Shown: in pieces, positions 33,599 to 42,423 of the stretch
Layout of the letters: each line of letters opens with the position of its first letter
How positions within the stretch are numbered: position 1 is the first letter of the stretch
NCBI RefSeq assembly: GCF_024266705.1
Contig: NZ_CP100756.1
Span: forward strand, 992,001 to 1,056,000
Direction: 5' to 3'
Source: Natrinema gelatinilyticum
GTDB lineage: Archaea > Halobacteriota > Halobacteria > Halobacteriales > Natrialbaceae
Length of the DNA: 64,000 bases
Program-made: the position numbers and the translations under genes
The notes under the pieces: generated by a model
Seen by the model: the letters and a program-made list of their open reading frames with translations, nothing else
Databases searched by the model: none
What the model was told of the DNA's origin: nothing

Positions 33599-35032
33599 TC
33601 AGTGATCGTGGTCGTGGTCGTGCGAGTGACCACCACTCGGCTCGCCGCCGTCACTGGCGGTGTCGCCGATGTCTCCGCCGGCAACGAGCGCGTCGTGATT
33701 GCCGCCCATCATGTCCATGTTCTTCAAGGTGTCGCGCTCTTCGAATTCCTCGACCGCGTTGAGCAGGTCGTCCTGGGTCAGTTCCGTCCGGTCTTCGGTC
33801 AGGGCCTCGAGGACGGCCTCGCGCAGGACCATCCGGAGGTCGCTGCCGGTCAGTCCCTCGGTGACTTCGGCGATGAGGTGGGGATCGAACTCGTCGATGT
33901 CCATCTGCTGGGTGATGACTGTGAGGATGTCCGCCCGCATATCGTAGTCGGGCTTGGGGAAGTTGATGATCTCGTCGAACCGCCGCCAGGCCGCGTCGTC
34001 GAGTTGGTCGGGATGGTTGGTCGCGCCGATGAGCAACACGTCGTCCTCGATGAGCGAGACGTTGTCGATGCTCTTGAGCAGGGTGTTGACCGCCCGCTTG
34101 AGCGCGGCGTGTTCGTCGCTGCGGCGAGTCTTGGCGACGAAGTCGAATTCGTCGATAAAGAGGATACACGGCGAGAGCCGTTTCGCGACCTCGAACGTCT
34201 TGTCGACGTTCTTCGCCGTCTCACCCAAGTACTGCGAGGTGATCATCGAGAGTTTGACCTCGACGAACGGGAGATCCATGTCCTGGGCCAGTGCCTGTGC
34301 GGTCGAGGTCTTGCCCGTCCCCGGTGGCCCGACGAACAGCAGCTTTCCAATCTCGCGCAGGCCGATGTCGGAGAGGTACTCGCGGTGTTCGATCGCTTTC
34401 GAAATCTTGTCCAGTTCGTTCTCCTGATCGAGCGTGAGGACGAGATCCTCGAGCGTGATCTCGACTTCCTCGGGCGCGCGCACTTCCACGAGGTCGAGCA
34501 TTTCCTCGTCGTCTTCCTCGTCGAAGTACTCGTCGAGGAGGCTGTCGATCCAGACGCGGTCGGCCTGGATCGGGCGGTTCCGCTCGCGGGCCGTCTCGTG
34601 GGTGACGTCGACGTCGTATTCGTCGTGGCGCTCGAAGTGTTTCGCCAGCGTCGGATTCTCGAGCAATCGGTCGTCGTCGGCGCGTTCGGCGAACCACTCC
34701 TCGGCCATCTCCTGTTGGGCGAGCGTGATCGTGCCGGAGAACTCATCGCGTTCGGTGAACATCAGATCGGAGACGGCCTCCCACGGGCGGTCGACGCCGG
34801 TGGCCTCGCGTGCGGCACTGGTCGTGACCGACAGCGGGCGACTGATACCGGCGAGTTTCCGACCAGACCTGTCGCTTCCTCCGCCTCCGCCGTCGCTCTC
34901 GTCGTCGACGCCGCCGGTCCAGTAGACCCGGCGGTACGATGGCGGAAGATCGTTTTCGTCAAGCGTCCTGTCGTCTGAATACACGCTCGTCGTGAGCAGA
35001 AACTCCACGACATCGAGCGCCGCATCACTCAT
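33599..35032 (-). CDS. AAA ATPase with N-terminal extension and His-rich tail
   Basis: A 477-residue protein (MSDAALDVVEFLLTTSVYSD). It has one AAA module: Walker A GPPGTGKT (235-242), Walker B CILFIDEF (289-296), sensor 1 LLIGATNHPDQLDDA and the arginine-finger region RRFDEIINFP. About 200 residues precede it, with an acidic coiled region (DEEDDEEMLDLVEVRAPEEV). The tail GGHSHDHDHDH is a natural His/Asp-rich end that may bind metal. It is related to Cdc48/proteasome ATPases but has a single ring domain, suggesting a chaperone or disassembly role; the partner is unknown. ATG 35032 is chosen; upstream in-frame sequence is non-conserved. Confidence 0.9.
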   Translation of the reverse strand: MSDAALDVVEFLLTTSVYSDDRTLDENDLPPSYRRVYWTGGVDDESDGGGGGSDRSGRKLAGISRPLSVTTSAAREATGVDRPWEAVSDLMFTERDEFSGTITLAQQEMAEEWFAERADDDRLLENPTLAKHFERHDEYDVDVTHETARERNRPIQADRVWIDSLLDEYFDEEDDEEMLDLVEVRAPEEVEITLEDLVLTLDQENELDKISKAIEHREYLSDIGLREIGKLLFVGPPGTGKTSTAQALAQDMDLPFVEVKLSMITSQYLGETAKNVDKTFEVAKRLSPCILFIDEFDFVAKTRRSDEHAALKRAVNTLLKSIDNVSLIEDDVLLIGATNHPDQLDDAAWRRFDEIINFPKPDYDMRADILTVITQQMDIDEFDPHLIAEVTEGLTGSDLRMVLREAVLEALTEDRTELTQDDLLNAVEEFEERDTLKNMDMMGGNHDALVAGGDIGDTASDGGEPSGGHSHDHDHDH

Positions 35033-35182
35033 TCGATCAATGTACTCACTACACGCTCTTAACAGCGTCGTCCTGCACAACGTCTGCGACCCGGCACCGG
35101 TATAGCGACTGACGCGGTCTACGATACCTCGTGACACCGAATCGGCACAACCGTTTTCGTCCATCGGCTCACAATCAGAGGT

Positions 35183-35554
35183 ATGAACGTGTTGCTGGGT
35201 CTCGGCGGCAGCGACGAGTCGGTGAAGACGCTCCGGCAGACCATCGAGCGCACTCGCGATGTCGGTGACGACCTCACCGTCGTCGTCGTCGACAAGCCCG
35301 AGGCGAAACGCTCGCAAGACGAAATGTATCGACAGACGGTCGACCAGCTCGAGTCGGTTGGCTTGGACGACGTCACCGTCGAGACGCTCGATGGTGATCC
35401 CGGGAGCGCGCTCGTCGATTACGCGGAACAGGGTGAATACGATCAGCTGGTCATTGGCGGCGGCACGCTGAGTCCAATGGGAAAGATTCAGCTCGGGCCG
35501 ATAACCGAGTTCGTCCTGCTGAATGCCCCGACGACGGTCAAACTGGTGCGATAA
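35183..35554 (+). CDS. Universal stress protein UspA family (1 of 3)
   Basis: A 123-residue small Usp (MNVLLGLGGSDESVKTLRQT). It has the alpha/beta Usp fold; the ATP-binding motif G-x2-G-x9-G-(S/T) is only partly kept (IGGGTLSPMGKIQLGPITEF), so nucleotide binding is uncertain. It is immediately followed, 2 nt later, by an acetyltransferase gene on the same strand, implying one transcript. Two further Usp genes lie within 2 kb, making a stress-protein cluster. Confidence 0.88.
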   Translation: MNVLLGLGGSDESVKTLRQTIERTRDVGDDLTVVVVDKPEAKRSQDEMYRQTVDQLESVGLDDVTVETLDGDPGSALVDYAEQGEYDQLVIGGGTLSPMGKIQLGPITEFVLLNAPTTVKLVR

Positions 35555-35556
35555 CG

Positions 35557-36141
35557 ATGGCTGGTTCGCGTCAGTATCCCGAGAGACCGTCCGGTCCCTT
35601 CCCCTCGCCGCCGACGACGGTCGAGGACCGAAACGGCCGCTCGATCGAGATCCGGTCACCGACGGCGCTCGCCGATGAGGTACTCGAGGACGTTATCGAA
35701 ATGTACGCCGAGTTCGATCCGACGGACCGGGCACAGGGGATTCCGCCGACCGGCGAAGCGCGCATTCGCAACTGGCTCGAGACGATTGGCGAGTACAGCA
35801 TCAACGTCGTTGCCCGCCACGATGGCGACGTGATCGCACACGCCATGCTCGTCCCCGACACCGACGATCCGTCGGCGATCGAACACCGCGGAGACGTCGA
35901 GTGGGAACTCGCCATCTTCGTTCTGCAGGCGTACCAGCGGGCCGGCATCGGGACGGCCCTGCTCGAGAATCTACTGGGCCACGCGAGCGACATCAGTATC
36001 ACTCACGTCTGGTTGACCGTCGAGCGGTGGAACAACCCGGCGATCGCCCTCTACAAGCGGGTCGGCTTCGAGTCGACTGGAACCGAGAGCTTCGAGCAGG
36101 AGATGGCGATCTTGCTCGATTCAGACGCCGAAGAGGCGTGA
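35557..36141 (+). CDS. GNAT-family N-acetyltransferase
   Basis: A 194-residue protein (MAGSRQYPERPSGPFPSPPT). The GNAT core is clear: ELAIFVLQAYQRAGIGTALL holds the acetyl-CoA loop (Q-R-A-G-I-G-T), followed by VWLTVERWNNPAIALYKRVG (motif B). The N-terminal 40 residues are proline-rich and disordered. The substrate is unknown; the 2-nt spacing from the Usp gene suggests coupled expression, and some Usp-GNAT pairs regulate acetylation in other organisms. Confidence 0.92.
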   Translation: MAGSRQYPERPSGPFPSPPTTVEDRNGRSIEIRSPTALADEVLEDVIEMYAEFDPTDRAQGIPPTGEARIRNWLETIGEYSINVVARHDGDVIAHAMLVPDTDDPSAIEHRGDVEWELAIFVLQAYQRAGIGTALLENLLGHASDISITHVWLTVERWNNPAIALYKRVGFESTGTESFEQEMAILLDSDAEEA

Positions 36142-36281
36142 CAGTCTCTCCGCGAAAAATCGGTCTCCCGCCCTGCGTCCGTCCCGTCTCGCATCTGTCC
36201 CGTGAGTGTGAGGTGTACTCGCAACTGATTCTCGCACGATGAACGCACCTCGCCACGTTCCGAGTCGAGCAGCGAGACGAG

Positions 36282-36740
36282 TTACACCGACAGGACCGGC
36301 TGGCTCGCGTACGACAGGACGTACTCGGCCGCTTGCTCGAGGACCTCCGCTTCGGTCCCGGCGACGGGTTCTCGAGGGAGGACGATGAAGTCGGCATCGA
36401 CGGCGTCGGCGGTGTCGAGGACGACGTTGCCGGGGTGACGAGTCTTCCGCGTCCGCGAAAAGCCATCGTCGACCGAGGTGATGAGGGGGACGTCGGCGTC
36501 GTCGGCGACCGTGCTCACGCCGTCGAAAAAGCCCTGTGTGTTCTCGGCAACGTCGGCTTCGTCGATCGTGCCGGCGTCCAGTCCGTACACGACGCCGCGT
36601 CCGAGAATGAACAGCGCGTGAACGGTCGCGTCGTAGCGTTCGGCGACGGCGACGGCGTACTCGACCGCGGTTGCTGACTCGTCACTGCCGTCGACCGGTG
36701 CGAGAACAGTGTCGACGGTTAACGGCTCGCTGACGTCCAT
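36282..36740 (-). CDS. Universal stress protein UspA family (2 of 3)
   Basis: A 152-residue Usp (MDVSEPLTVDTVLAPVDGSD). The start motif VLAPVDGSDESATAVEYAVA and the C-terminal FIVLPREPVAGTEAEVLEQA are Usp features; the ATP-binding G-x2-G motif is altered to LPREPVAG, so it may not bind ATP. It is divergent from the third Usp gene, with about 140 bp of shared upstream sequence. Confidence 0.9.
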   Translation of the reverse strand: MDVSEPLTVDTVLAPVDGSDESATAVEYAVAVAERYDATVHALFILGRGVVYGLDAGTIDEADVAENTQGFFDGVSTVADDADVPLITSVDDGFSRTRKTRHPGNVVLDTADAVDADFIVLPREPVAGTEAEVLEQAAEYVLSYASQPVLSV

Positions 36741-36848
36741 ACGCGGCAGTGGGTGGCCCGTTACAAAAAAGGCCACCTTCCGACGGGCGGTCACGCCGGT
36801 CCCGCTGCTCGCGTCCACGTGTCGTGTGTCGATCGCGAGCGAACGGAG

Positions 36849-36856
36849 ATATTTAA
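36849..36856 (+). promoter_or_regulatory. TATA element of the third Usp gene
   Basis: ATATTTAA centred about 30 nt before ATG 36882, typical of a leaderless haloarchaeal promoter. It lies in the divergent gap to the minus-strand Usp gene. Confidence 0.55.
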
Positions 36857-36881
36857 GCAATGACGGGCGTAATCCCCGACC

Positions 36882-37343
36882 ATGTTCGATACGGTCGTGG
36901 TCGCCACCGACGGCTCCGACAGCGTGAAACGAGCCGTCGACGTCGCACTCGATTTCGCGGACCGCTTCGACGCTGACGTCCACGCGCTGTCGGTGATCGA
37001 TGCCGGTGAGGTCGATGCCTCTCCCCAGCAACTCCGAGACGAGCTCGAGACCGCGCTCGAAACGACCGCGGACGCTGCGCTCGCCACCGTCGAGAACCGT
37101 ACGGAACGAGACGTGGCGACGGCGATCCGCGAGGGACACCCCGCCGTCGAAATCTGTGAGTACGCCCGCGAAGTCGACGCCGACGTGGTCGCGACCGGGA
37201 CACGCGGCCGCCACGGTGAGAACCGTCTCCTGCTCGGGAGCGTCGCCGAACGGGTCGTTCGCACCTCACCGGTTCCCGTTCTGACGGTGCGCCAACTCGA
37301 TCCGACAGCCGACGAGGACGACGAACCCATCGTCGACGGCTGA
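36882..37343 (+). CDS. Universal stress protein UspA family (3 of 3)
   Basis: A 153-residue Usp (MFDTVVVATDGSDSVKRAVD). The classic motifs are intact: VVVATDGSDS at the start and ATGTRGRHGENRLLLGSVAE near the end, the G-x2-G-x9-G-S ATP-binding motif. This is the best-preserved member of the three and probably binds ATP. It has a leaderless-type promoter and a divergent Usp neighbour. Confidence 0.95.
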   Translation: MFDTVVVATDGSDSVKRAVDVALDFADRFDADVHALSVIDAGEVDASPQQLRDELETALETTADAALATVENRTERDVATAIREGHPAVEICEYAREVDADVVATGTRGRHGENRLLLGSVAERVVRTSPVPVLTVRQLDPTADEDDEPIVDG

Positions 37344-37564
37344 TTCCGTCCGTCGTGCGACGGGTTCGCCTCGAGCGTCTCAACACAGCGAACTCCGCCA
37401 GGGCGTCTTGAGACTCCGCCACCGAGCCACCCTCCGTACCTCCTCATCGTTGACTCGCTTCCCGACCGTCGTAGTGTGTGAAACCGGGACCGACTCGTCG
37501 TAAACGGAGAGGGGCCTCTTTCGAGACCGGCGGTTACTTCCCCACCGCTCACCCATCAGGAGAC

Positions 37565-38893
37565 ATGTACGACGAACTCATCGACAGCGACGACCTGCCG
37601 CTCTCCCGAAAGTCCGTGCTCCCGGGAACCGGCTTCTTCCTGCCCGATACGTTCGAAGAAGACCTCGAGGACCAGCAGACTGCGGCCGCACTCGAGGGTG
37701 CTGAGGTCGCCGTCGTCGCAGACCCCGATGCCGATGGGTTGGCCTGCGTCGCGCTCGTTCGGGAGGCCTACGGCGACGTTCGGGACGTCCCGGAACCCGA
37801 CGAGTACGACAGCGGTGGGAGTGACGGTGACGGTGACGGTGATAACGGCCGACAGATGCCGGCTGCCGACGCGGGAATGGATCAACCGGCACAGAGTGTA
37901 GACCGGACGGACGACACCGACGAGGAGAACGTCGTCATCGGCGCGGACGATACCGAGCAAGCGCTCGAAGAGCCCGAACCCACGCCGTACTCCGTCGCGC
38001 TCGTCCCGGCAAGTCCTCACGACATCGAGGACGCGCTGGCTCGCGTCGCCGAGTACGGAGACGAGGGCATCGACGTCTTCGTCTGCGATCTCGCACCGGA
38101 TAGGTACGAGTACGTCGAGGAGGAACTCGCGGCCGTACTCGAGACCACCGATCAAATCGCCTGGTACGATCACCACCAGTGGAGCGACGACGTCGCACAG
38201 TCGATTCGCGACGCCGGCGTCGACCTCGTCGTCGGCGATTCGGACGAAGAGTGCAGCGCCGACGTCGTCTACCGCTCGCTCAAGTACGAGTTCGGCCCGA
38301 TGTACGAGGAACTGGTGGCGGTCACGCGGGATCACGACCTCTGGCTGCGAGAGGACCCGAGGAGTGATGATCTCGCGGACTACGCGTACTGGACCGATCC
38401 CGCGGAGTACGTCGAGATCGTCCGCGAGTACGGCGTCGACCTGCCGGCGTGGGTCCAAGAGTACATCGCCGAACGCCGCATCGAGAAGGAAGCGCTGATC
38501 GACCAGGCCGTCGGACGGGCGGAACTACGCGAAATCGGCGGCTACACCGTCGGTATCACGTACGGCCGCTGTTCGCAAAACGAAGTCGCAGAGGCCATGC
38601 GCGAGCGGGGCGCCGACGCGTCGGTGATCGTCAAACCCGCCGGCTCGGCCTCGATTCGGGGGACGGATGCGTTCGACCGCTGCCACGAGGTCGCTGGGAG
38701 GGTAAACGGCGGCGGCCACCCGAAGGCGGCGGGCTGTAAACCCGACATCTACGACGACATGCTCGACTACGCGAACCACTGGACCACCAGGGGTGCCGTG
38801 ACGAAACAGGTCATTCTCGAGGCGTTCCGAGAAGTCGTCGATGGTGACTCGTCAGACGGGGATCGCGGAGACGACTCGACGGACGATCGATAG
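37565..38893 (+). CDS. DHH-family phosphoesterase with acidic insertion
   Basis: A 442-residue protein (MYDELIDSDDLPLSRKSVLP). The DHH domain has DPDAD (53-57), VCDLAP (Asp175) and the DHH triad in WYDHHQW (202-204). The DHHA1 substrate domain ends RVNGGGHPKAAGC. Such proteins are RecJ-like exonucleases or nanoRNA/cyclic-dinucleotide phosphodiesterases. Residues about 74-140 are an acidic low-complexity insertion (SGGSDGDGDGDNGRQ) between the first motif and the next strand. No second DHH copy is nearby. The start is ATG 37565, since an upstream frame to 37478 lacks conservation. Confidence 0.92.
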   Translation: MYDELIDSDDLPLSRKSVLPGTGFFLPDTFEEDLEDQQTAAALEGAEVAVVADPDADGLACVALVREAYGDVRDVPEPDEYDSGGSDGDGDGDNGRQMPAADAGMDQPAQSVDRTDDTDEENVVIGADDTEQALEEPEPTPYSVALVPASPHDIEDALARVAEYGDEGIDVFVCDLAPDRYEYVEEELAAVLETTDQIAWYDHHQWSDDVAQSIRDAGVDLVVGDSDEECSADVVYRSLKYEFGPMYEELVAVTRDHDLWLREDPRSDDLADYAYWTDPAEYVEIVREYGVDLPAWVQEYIAERRIEKEALIDQAVGRAELREIGGYTVGITYGRCSQNEVAEAMRERGADASVIVKPAGSASIRGTDAFDRCHEVAGRVNGGGHPKAAGCKPDIYDDMLDYANHWTTRGAVTKQVILEAFREVVDGDSSDGDRGDDSTDDR

Positions 38894-38935
38894 CGGTGAT
38901 ATCACAGTACCGTTGACTCGGCTGCATACGGCTGT

Positions 38936-39261
38936 ATGTACCTGTTCAAACGTATTCGACTCAGCGACGAAGCATCCGACCGCCTCGTCGCGCACAAGCG
39001 GAGCGACGGACTGTTTTCGGAGACCCTCTTCCGCCTCGGCGGGGAACGGTCGGTATTCGACGACACTGCTGTCGTTCGAGAAGTCGGGCGAAATACGGGA
39101 CCCCTCACAATACTTCCTGTTGATTCGACCACGATGGCGATCGGGTTGCGGACGGTGACGTCGTTACCGGGCTGACTACGACCATCGTCGACGAACCTGT
39201 ACTGACGCGGACCGTGGACGATTTCGATCGCCTCAAGGGAGTCGAGATCGAAACTTACTGA
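38936..39261 (+). pseudogene. vapBC toxin-antitoxin relic
   Basis: The 5' part from ATG 38936 (RIRLSDEASDRLVAHKRSDG, then GERSVFD) is a recognisable VapB-type antitoxin N-terminus (RHH type), but the frame then degrades and ends at 39175. In another frame the 3' part reads VDEPVLTRTVDDFDRLKGVE followed by IETY and a stop at 39259-39261, which is the typical end of a VapC PIN toxin. The whole middle of the toxin is missing. This is a deletion relic, not an active pair. Confidence 0.7.
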
Positions 39262-39950
39262 CGCGACGCGAAATACCGCAGCACGAGTTGAAGAACGTGG
39301 ACGAAGACACCGGCGACGGCGATGTACACCCCGATCGTCTGCAGCGTCACCGACGCCTCCCGCCTATCTCGAACCTTCCAGATCTCCCAGCCGAGTCGGA
39401 GCAGAAAGCCGAGGAAGACGAGGACGAATCCCAGGAGCAGCACGGACGGGACGAACGTCCCGATCAGAATCGCGACGAGGCCGCCGATGAACGCGTAGTT
39501 GGCGTACGACCCCCAGTGCTCGAACGTCTTCGACCGCGCGTAGACGTAGGCCCCGATGATGGCCGTGATCACGGCGACGACGACCGCAGTCACGACGAGG
39601 ATTGTCAGTTGCGCTTCTCGAGGCGCGAAGCGGAGGACTCCGGCGCCGAAGATCCCGAACGCCAGTTGCAAAATCACCATTCCGACGAACGCGATTCCTG
39701 TATCGCCGCCCCTGACGCCTCGTTCGGCGACAAGTTGGCCGCCGACGATGGCCGCCCCGTATACGAGGGCGCCGACGATGGGCAACGCAAACAGGTAGTC
39801 GTTGACCGCCGCGAGCGGCGTCACGACGAGGACGTACATCAACAGGACGTTGATCGCCATCAGGACGCTCGCGCCGCCGATCACGCGCGCATCCCGGCTC
39901 GAAAAACCGAACCCGCCGCCGGTCTCGTAGGGGGTCTCGGTCGAACTCAT
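39255..39950 (-). CDS. Seven-helix membrane protein of unknown function
   Basis: A 231-residue protein (MSSTETPYETGGGFGFSSRD) with about seven hydrophobic helices (for example VLLMYVLVVTPLAA, ILVVTAVVVAVITAIIGAYV and SVLLLGFVLVFLGFLLRLG). The N-terminal 18 residues are polar. The pattern is somewhat like Bax-inhibitor-1/TMBIM membrane proteins, but no signature was seen. It is conserved-looking in composition, single and convergent with the vapBC relic (7-bp overlap with its toxin remnant). Confidence 0.8.
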   Translation of the reverse strand: MSSTETPYETGGGFGFSSRDARVIGGASVLMAINVLLMYVLVVTPLAAVNDYLFALPIVGALVYGAAIVGGQLVAERGVRGGDTGIAFVGMVILQLAFGIFGAGVLRFAPREAQLTILVVTAVVVAVITAIIGAYVYARSKTFEHWGSYANYAFIGGLVAILIGTFVPSVLLLGFVLVFLGFLLRLGWEIWKVRDRREASVTLQTIGVYIAVAGVFVHVLQLVLRYFASRQ

Positions 39951-40077
39951 CTTCGTTTCCTTTTGCGATCGTCCGATAAAAGCAAACGGTCGGCAGTTGC
40001 CAGTGGGTATGGCAACGTAGTGGGGATCAATTAGTCACTGCTGATGTGAACTGCCCGTCACCGCGTGCCCCGTTGCG

Positions 40078-40515
40078 TCACAGGTCCGGCGCGTCGGCCG
40101 CATTCCAGCGGTCCGAGTACGCCGTCCCGCACGTACACTGGGCATAGGCGTGAATGACGTCGCCCTCGGCGTAGATGCCGCCGACCTCCTCGTTCCGTTC
40201 CTCGGCGAACGCGAAGACGAACTGAACTGCGTGACCGTCATCCGCCGACACGTCCGGACACTTCCCACTCGTCAGACCGTCGTCGATGGTCCCCTCGAGG
40301 TTCATCGCAGACTTTGCGAACTCCATCGCCCCGGTTCCGGTCGCCGCCCGGAAGGCGTTCCGCCCGCGCTCACCGTCGACGACGATCAGAACACCGTCGG
40401 CCACGCGGTCGCCGAACTGCTCGAGTCGTTCGTCGGAAACGTACGAATCAGCGAGATAAAGTGCGACGTCGTCGGGCCGCTCGCCGGCCAGAAACTCCTC
40501 ACGTGGGTCACTCAT
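40078..40515 (-). CDS. DUF5807-like haloarchaeal protein
   Basis: A 145-residue soluble acidic protein (MSDPREEFLAGERPDDVALY). I recall this as a haloarchaea-specific family (DUF5807). AYAQCTCGTAYSDRW near the end contains Cys-x-Cys; VADGVLIVVDGERGRNAF looks like a small alpha/beta core. No function is known to me. It has a possible terminal partner in the DUF7112-like gene upstream on the same strand. Confidence 0.82.
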   Translation of the reverse strand: MSDPREEFLAGERPDDVALYLADSYVSDERLEQFGDRVADGVLIVVDGERGRNAFRAATGTGAMEFAKSAMNLEGTIDDGLTSGKCPDVSADDGHAVQFVFAFAEERNEEVGGIYAEGDVIHAYAQCTCGTAYSDRWNAADAPDL

Positions 40516-40783
40516 GGCGCTGTATTCGCGTTCGAGGTGGAAAAAGGGCGGTATTCGTGTTCGGTCGTGTGGTGTCGAGGCCGTTCAGCAGAGACAGGCG
40601 CGATCCACCGTCAGTGGGTCCGGTTCAGTATCGCCGTCGCCCGCCATCCGTGACGATCACGTCTCGCAAAAAGGCGAATCGCGGTATTTCCTGTGGTTCG
40701 TACGGCGGTCGAGTCACGAGCTCGACGAACACCTCGCTCCGAGCGACGTTACCGCGATGCGTCCGCGTGCCGTCGCGTCCGGA

Positions 40784-41218
40784 TCAGTCCTCGAGGTCCC
40801 TGGCGATTTCGCTCAAACTGTCAGTTGGCGGCTCCCGTGCGTCGTAATAGACCGTCTCGCCGGGTAACCGGAGGCCGTAGAGGAACTCGGGTTCAACGAC
40901 GTCGATGAGTACTGACCCACCAGCGGAGACGCCGTGATCGTCGACCCACTCGGTCAGTCGATCGGTCGCACCGCCCGGATCCCGAGCCAGATCGGGCGTC
41001 TCGTAGACGCCCGGCACTGAAAGCTCCTCGCCCGTCAATGCCCGCTCGACGCGCGCGAACAGTTCCGTGCCGTCGAGGACGACGCGGACGATCTCGTCTG
41101 TCGGGAACGCATCGCGGTCGTCGGCCGGTACCTCGAGTTTGACGCCGGCCGCCGTTTCTGTACACGTCGAACGGATCGTTTGAACCGACGGATGATCGCT
41201 CGCAATTCTGTCAGCCAT
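40784..41218 (-). CDS. Conserved haloarchaeal protein (DUF7112-like)
   Basis: A 144-residue protein (MADRIASDHPSVQTIRSTCT). It is composed of beta-rich segments (VKLEVPADDRDAFPTDEIVR and VVLDGTELFARVERALTGEE) and a C-terminal part with GGSVLIDVVEPEFLYGLRLP. It looks like a small AbrB/beta-barrel type protein, though no signature is certain. It lies 31 bp downstream of rps6e on the same strand, so it may be co-transcribed. Confidence 0.8.
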   Translation of the reverse strand: MADRIASDHPSVQTIRSTCTETAAGVKLEVPADDRDAFPTDEIVRVVLDGTELFARVERALTGEELSVPGVYETPDLARDPGGATDRLTEWVDDHGVSAGGSVLIDVVEPEFLYGLRLPGETVYYDAREPPTDSLSEIARDLED

Positions 41219-41249
41219 GGGAGAACGAATGGAAGCTCAGTAACGCGAG

Positions 41250-41642
41250 TTACTCGTCGCCGTCGCCGAGCAGTTCGTCGACGTCGGCGCTGCCGCGATC
41301 AGTGATCGAGGCGTTGATCTGTGCGACCGCATCAGAGACCTCACGGCCGCGTACCGTGATCCGGCGGCGTTCGCCGTCGCGCTCGGGTTTGTAACCAGTC
41401 TGGCGCTCGTTCATCAGCACTTCTTTCAGATTCGAGCCGGCGATCTCGCCGTTCAGTGGACGTCCGGCGTCGTCGGAACCGCCCGTGATCTCGAGCGTGT
41501 AGCCGTCGAGCCCGACCGAACTGCCGTCGACTTCCTCGCCGATCGACTTGCCGATGAACCGGTTTGCGTCCTGATCTTCCGCCTCGAGCTGGTAGGACGA
41601 CCCGGACTCGGGGTCGCCGACAACGACAGTGAAACTTGCCAT
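41250..41642 (-). CDS. rps6e: 30S ribosomal protein S6e
   Basis: A 130-residue archaeal S6e ([20 protein letters not shown]). The conserved S6e elements are present: [40 protein letters not shown] and [20 protein letters not shown]. The length is normal for haloarchaea. ATG 41642 is right because the frame upstream runs through the 81-bp palindromic repeat and is Arg-rich. The palindrome lies about 100 nt before the start. Confidence 0.96.
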   Translation of the reverse strand: MASFTVVVGDPESGSSYQLEAEDQDANRFIGKSIGEEVDGSSVGLDGYTLEITGGSDDAGRPLNGEIAGSNLKEVLMNERQTGYKPERDGERRRITVRGREVSDAVAQINASITDRGSADVDELLGDGDE

Positions 41643-41741
41643 GTCCGACGGAAGACGGCCGTCGCTCAAAAGAACATCGATCCCGACCGTTTGCACTGCG
41701 TTCTGAGCCGCCGGAGGCGCTGACAGTGCCTCCGGCCGCTC

Positions 41742-41822
41742 ATACGGTCTGTTGTAACGATGTACCGGTGCACCCGCAGGACGGTCGTGGTTGCACCGGC
41801 AATGACGTACAGTAGTCCGTAT
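41742..41822. repeat. 81-bp imperfect palindrome, copy 2 (centre inverted)
   Basis: Arms at 41742-41772 and 41792-41822. The right arm is identical to that of the copy at 8804-8884, and the left arm differs at 2 of 31 positions. The 19-nt centre (41773-41791) is the reverse complement of the other centre (18 of 19 match). It lies between rps6e and the next plus-strand gene, about 100 nt before the S6e start. Confidence 0.9.
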
Positions 41823-42025
41823 CAGTACTCGCAAACGGACGATCAAACGCACTCTTCCCTTCCCGCCGTTCGTTTCGCTCACTACGGGTCGGTCTTCGGC
41901 CCGCTCGTTCGCTCTGCTCACTCACGGTGGGTTTCGGGGACTGCCTTCCCTCCCCTGTTGAGCGGATTCACAGCGTCCGCAATGCTCGGAAGAGCGAACT
42001 CTTCCGGAAAGTTGGAGGGGCGACG

Positions 42026-42370
42026 GTGTCAACGCCCGTTCGGGTTCCGTTCGCTCGAACAGCCAAGTACATCGAACGCCAACAACCATCCGTGTTCATC
42101 GATCCTGGACGACTCGAGAAACGCCTGCGCGACGAATTCGGCGGGACGACGGGCCAGTCTCGCGTCGTCGTTCGGCAAGCCGTCGACCTGGCGGATTCCG
42201 GTCAGTACGAGGCAGACGTCGGGGCGACGCTGACGAATGACCTCGTCGTGAGCGAACTATCGGACGCCCCCGACGGACCTCCGCCGGAGCGATGGAACTG
42301 GTGGATCGGGTCGCTCGAGGCCGCCTACGGTGGCTACGGTCAATTCGGAATTCAGCGGTATCGGAAGTGA
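42026..42370 (+). CDS. Conserved haloarchaeal protein of unknown function
   Basis: About 114 residues from a GTG at 42026 (MSTPVRVPFARTAKYIERQQ), preceded by the good ribosome-binding sequence GGAGGGG at 42014-42020, which is unusual for haloarchaea and decides the start. The middle PSVFIDPGRLEKRLRDEFGG looks helical; the end DGPPPERWNWWIGSLEAAYG is Trp/Gly-rich. No family or function is known to me. A small membrane-protein gene follows after 53 nt on the same strand. Confidence 0.72.
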   Translation: MSTPVRVPFARTAKYIERQQPSVFIDPGRLEKRLRDEFGGTTGQSRVVVRQAVDLADSGQYEADVGATLTNDLVVSELSDAPDGPPPERWNWWIGSLEAAYGGYGQFGIQRYRK

Positions 42371-42423
42371 TCAGTCGATATGGAGGACAACACCGATGAG
42401 CGTTCGTCACATAGAGGGGGGCG

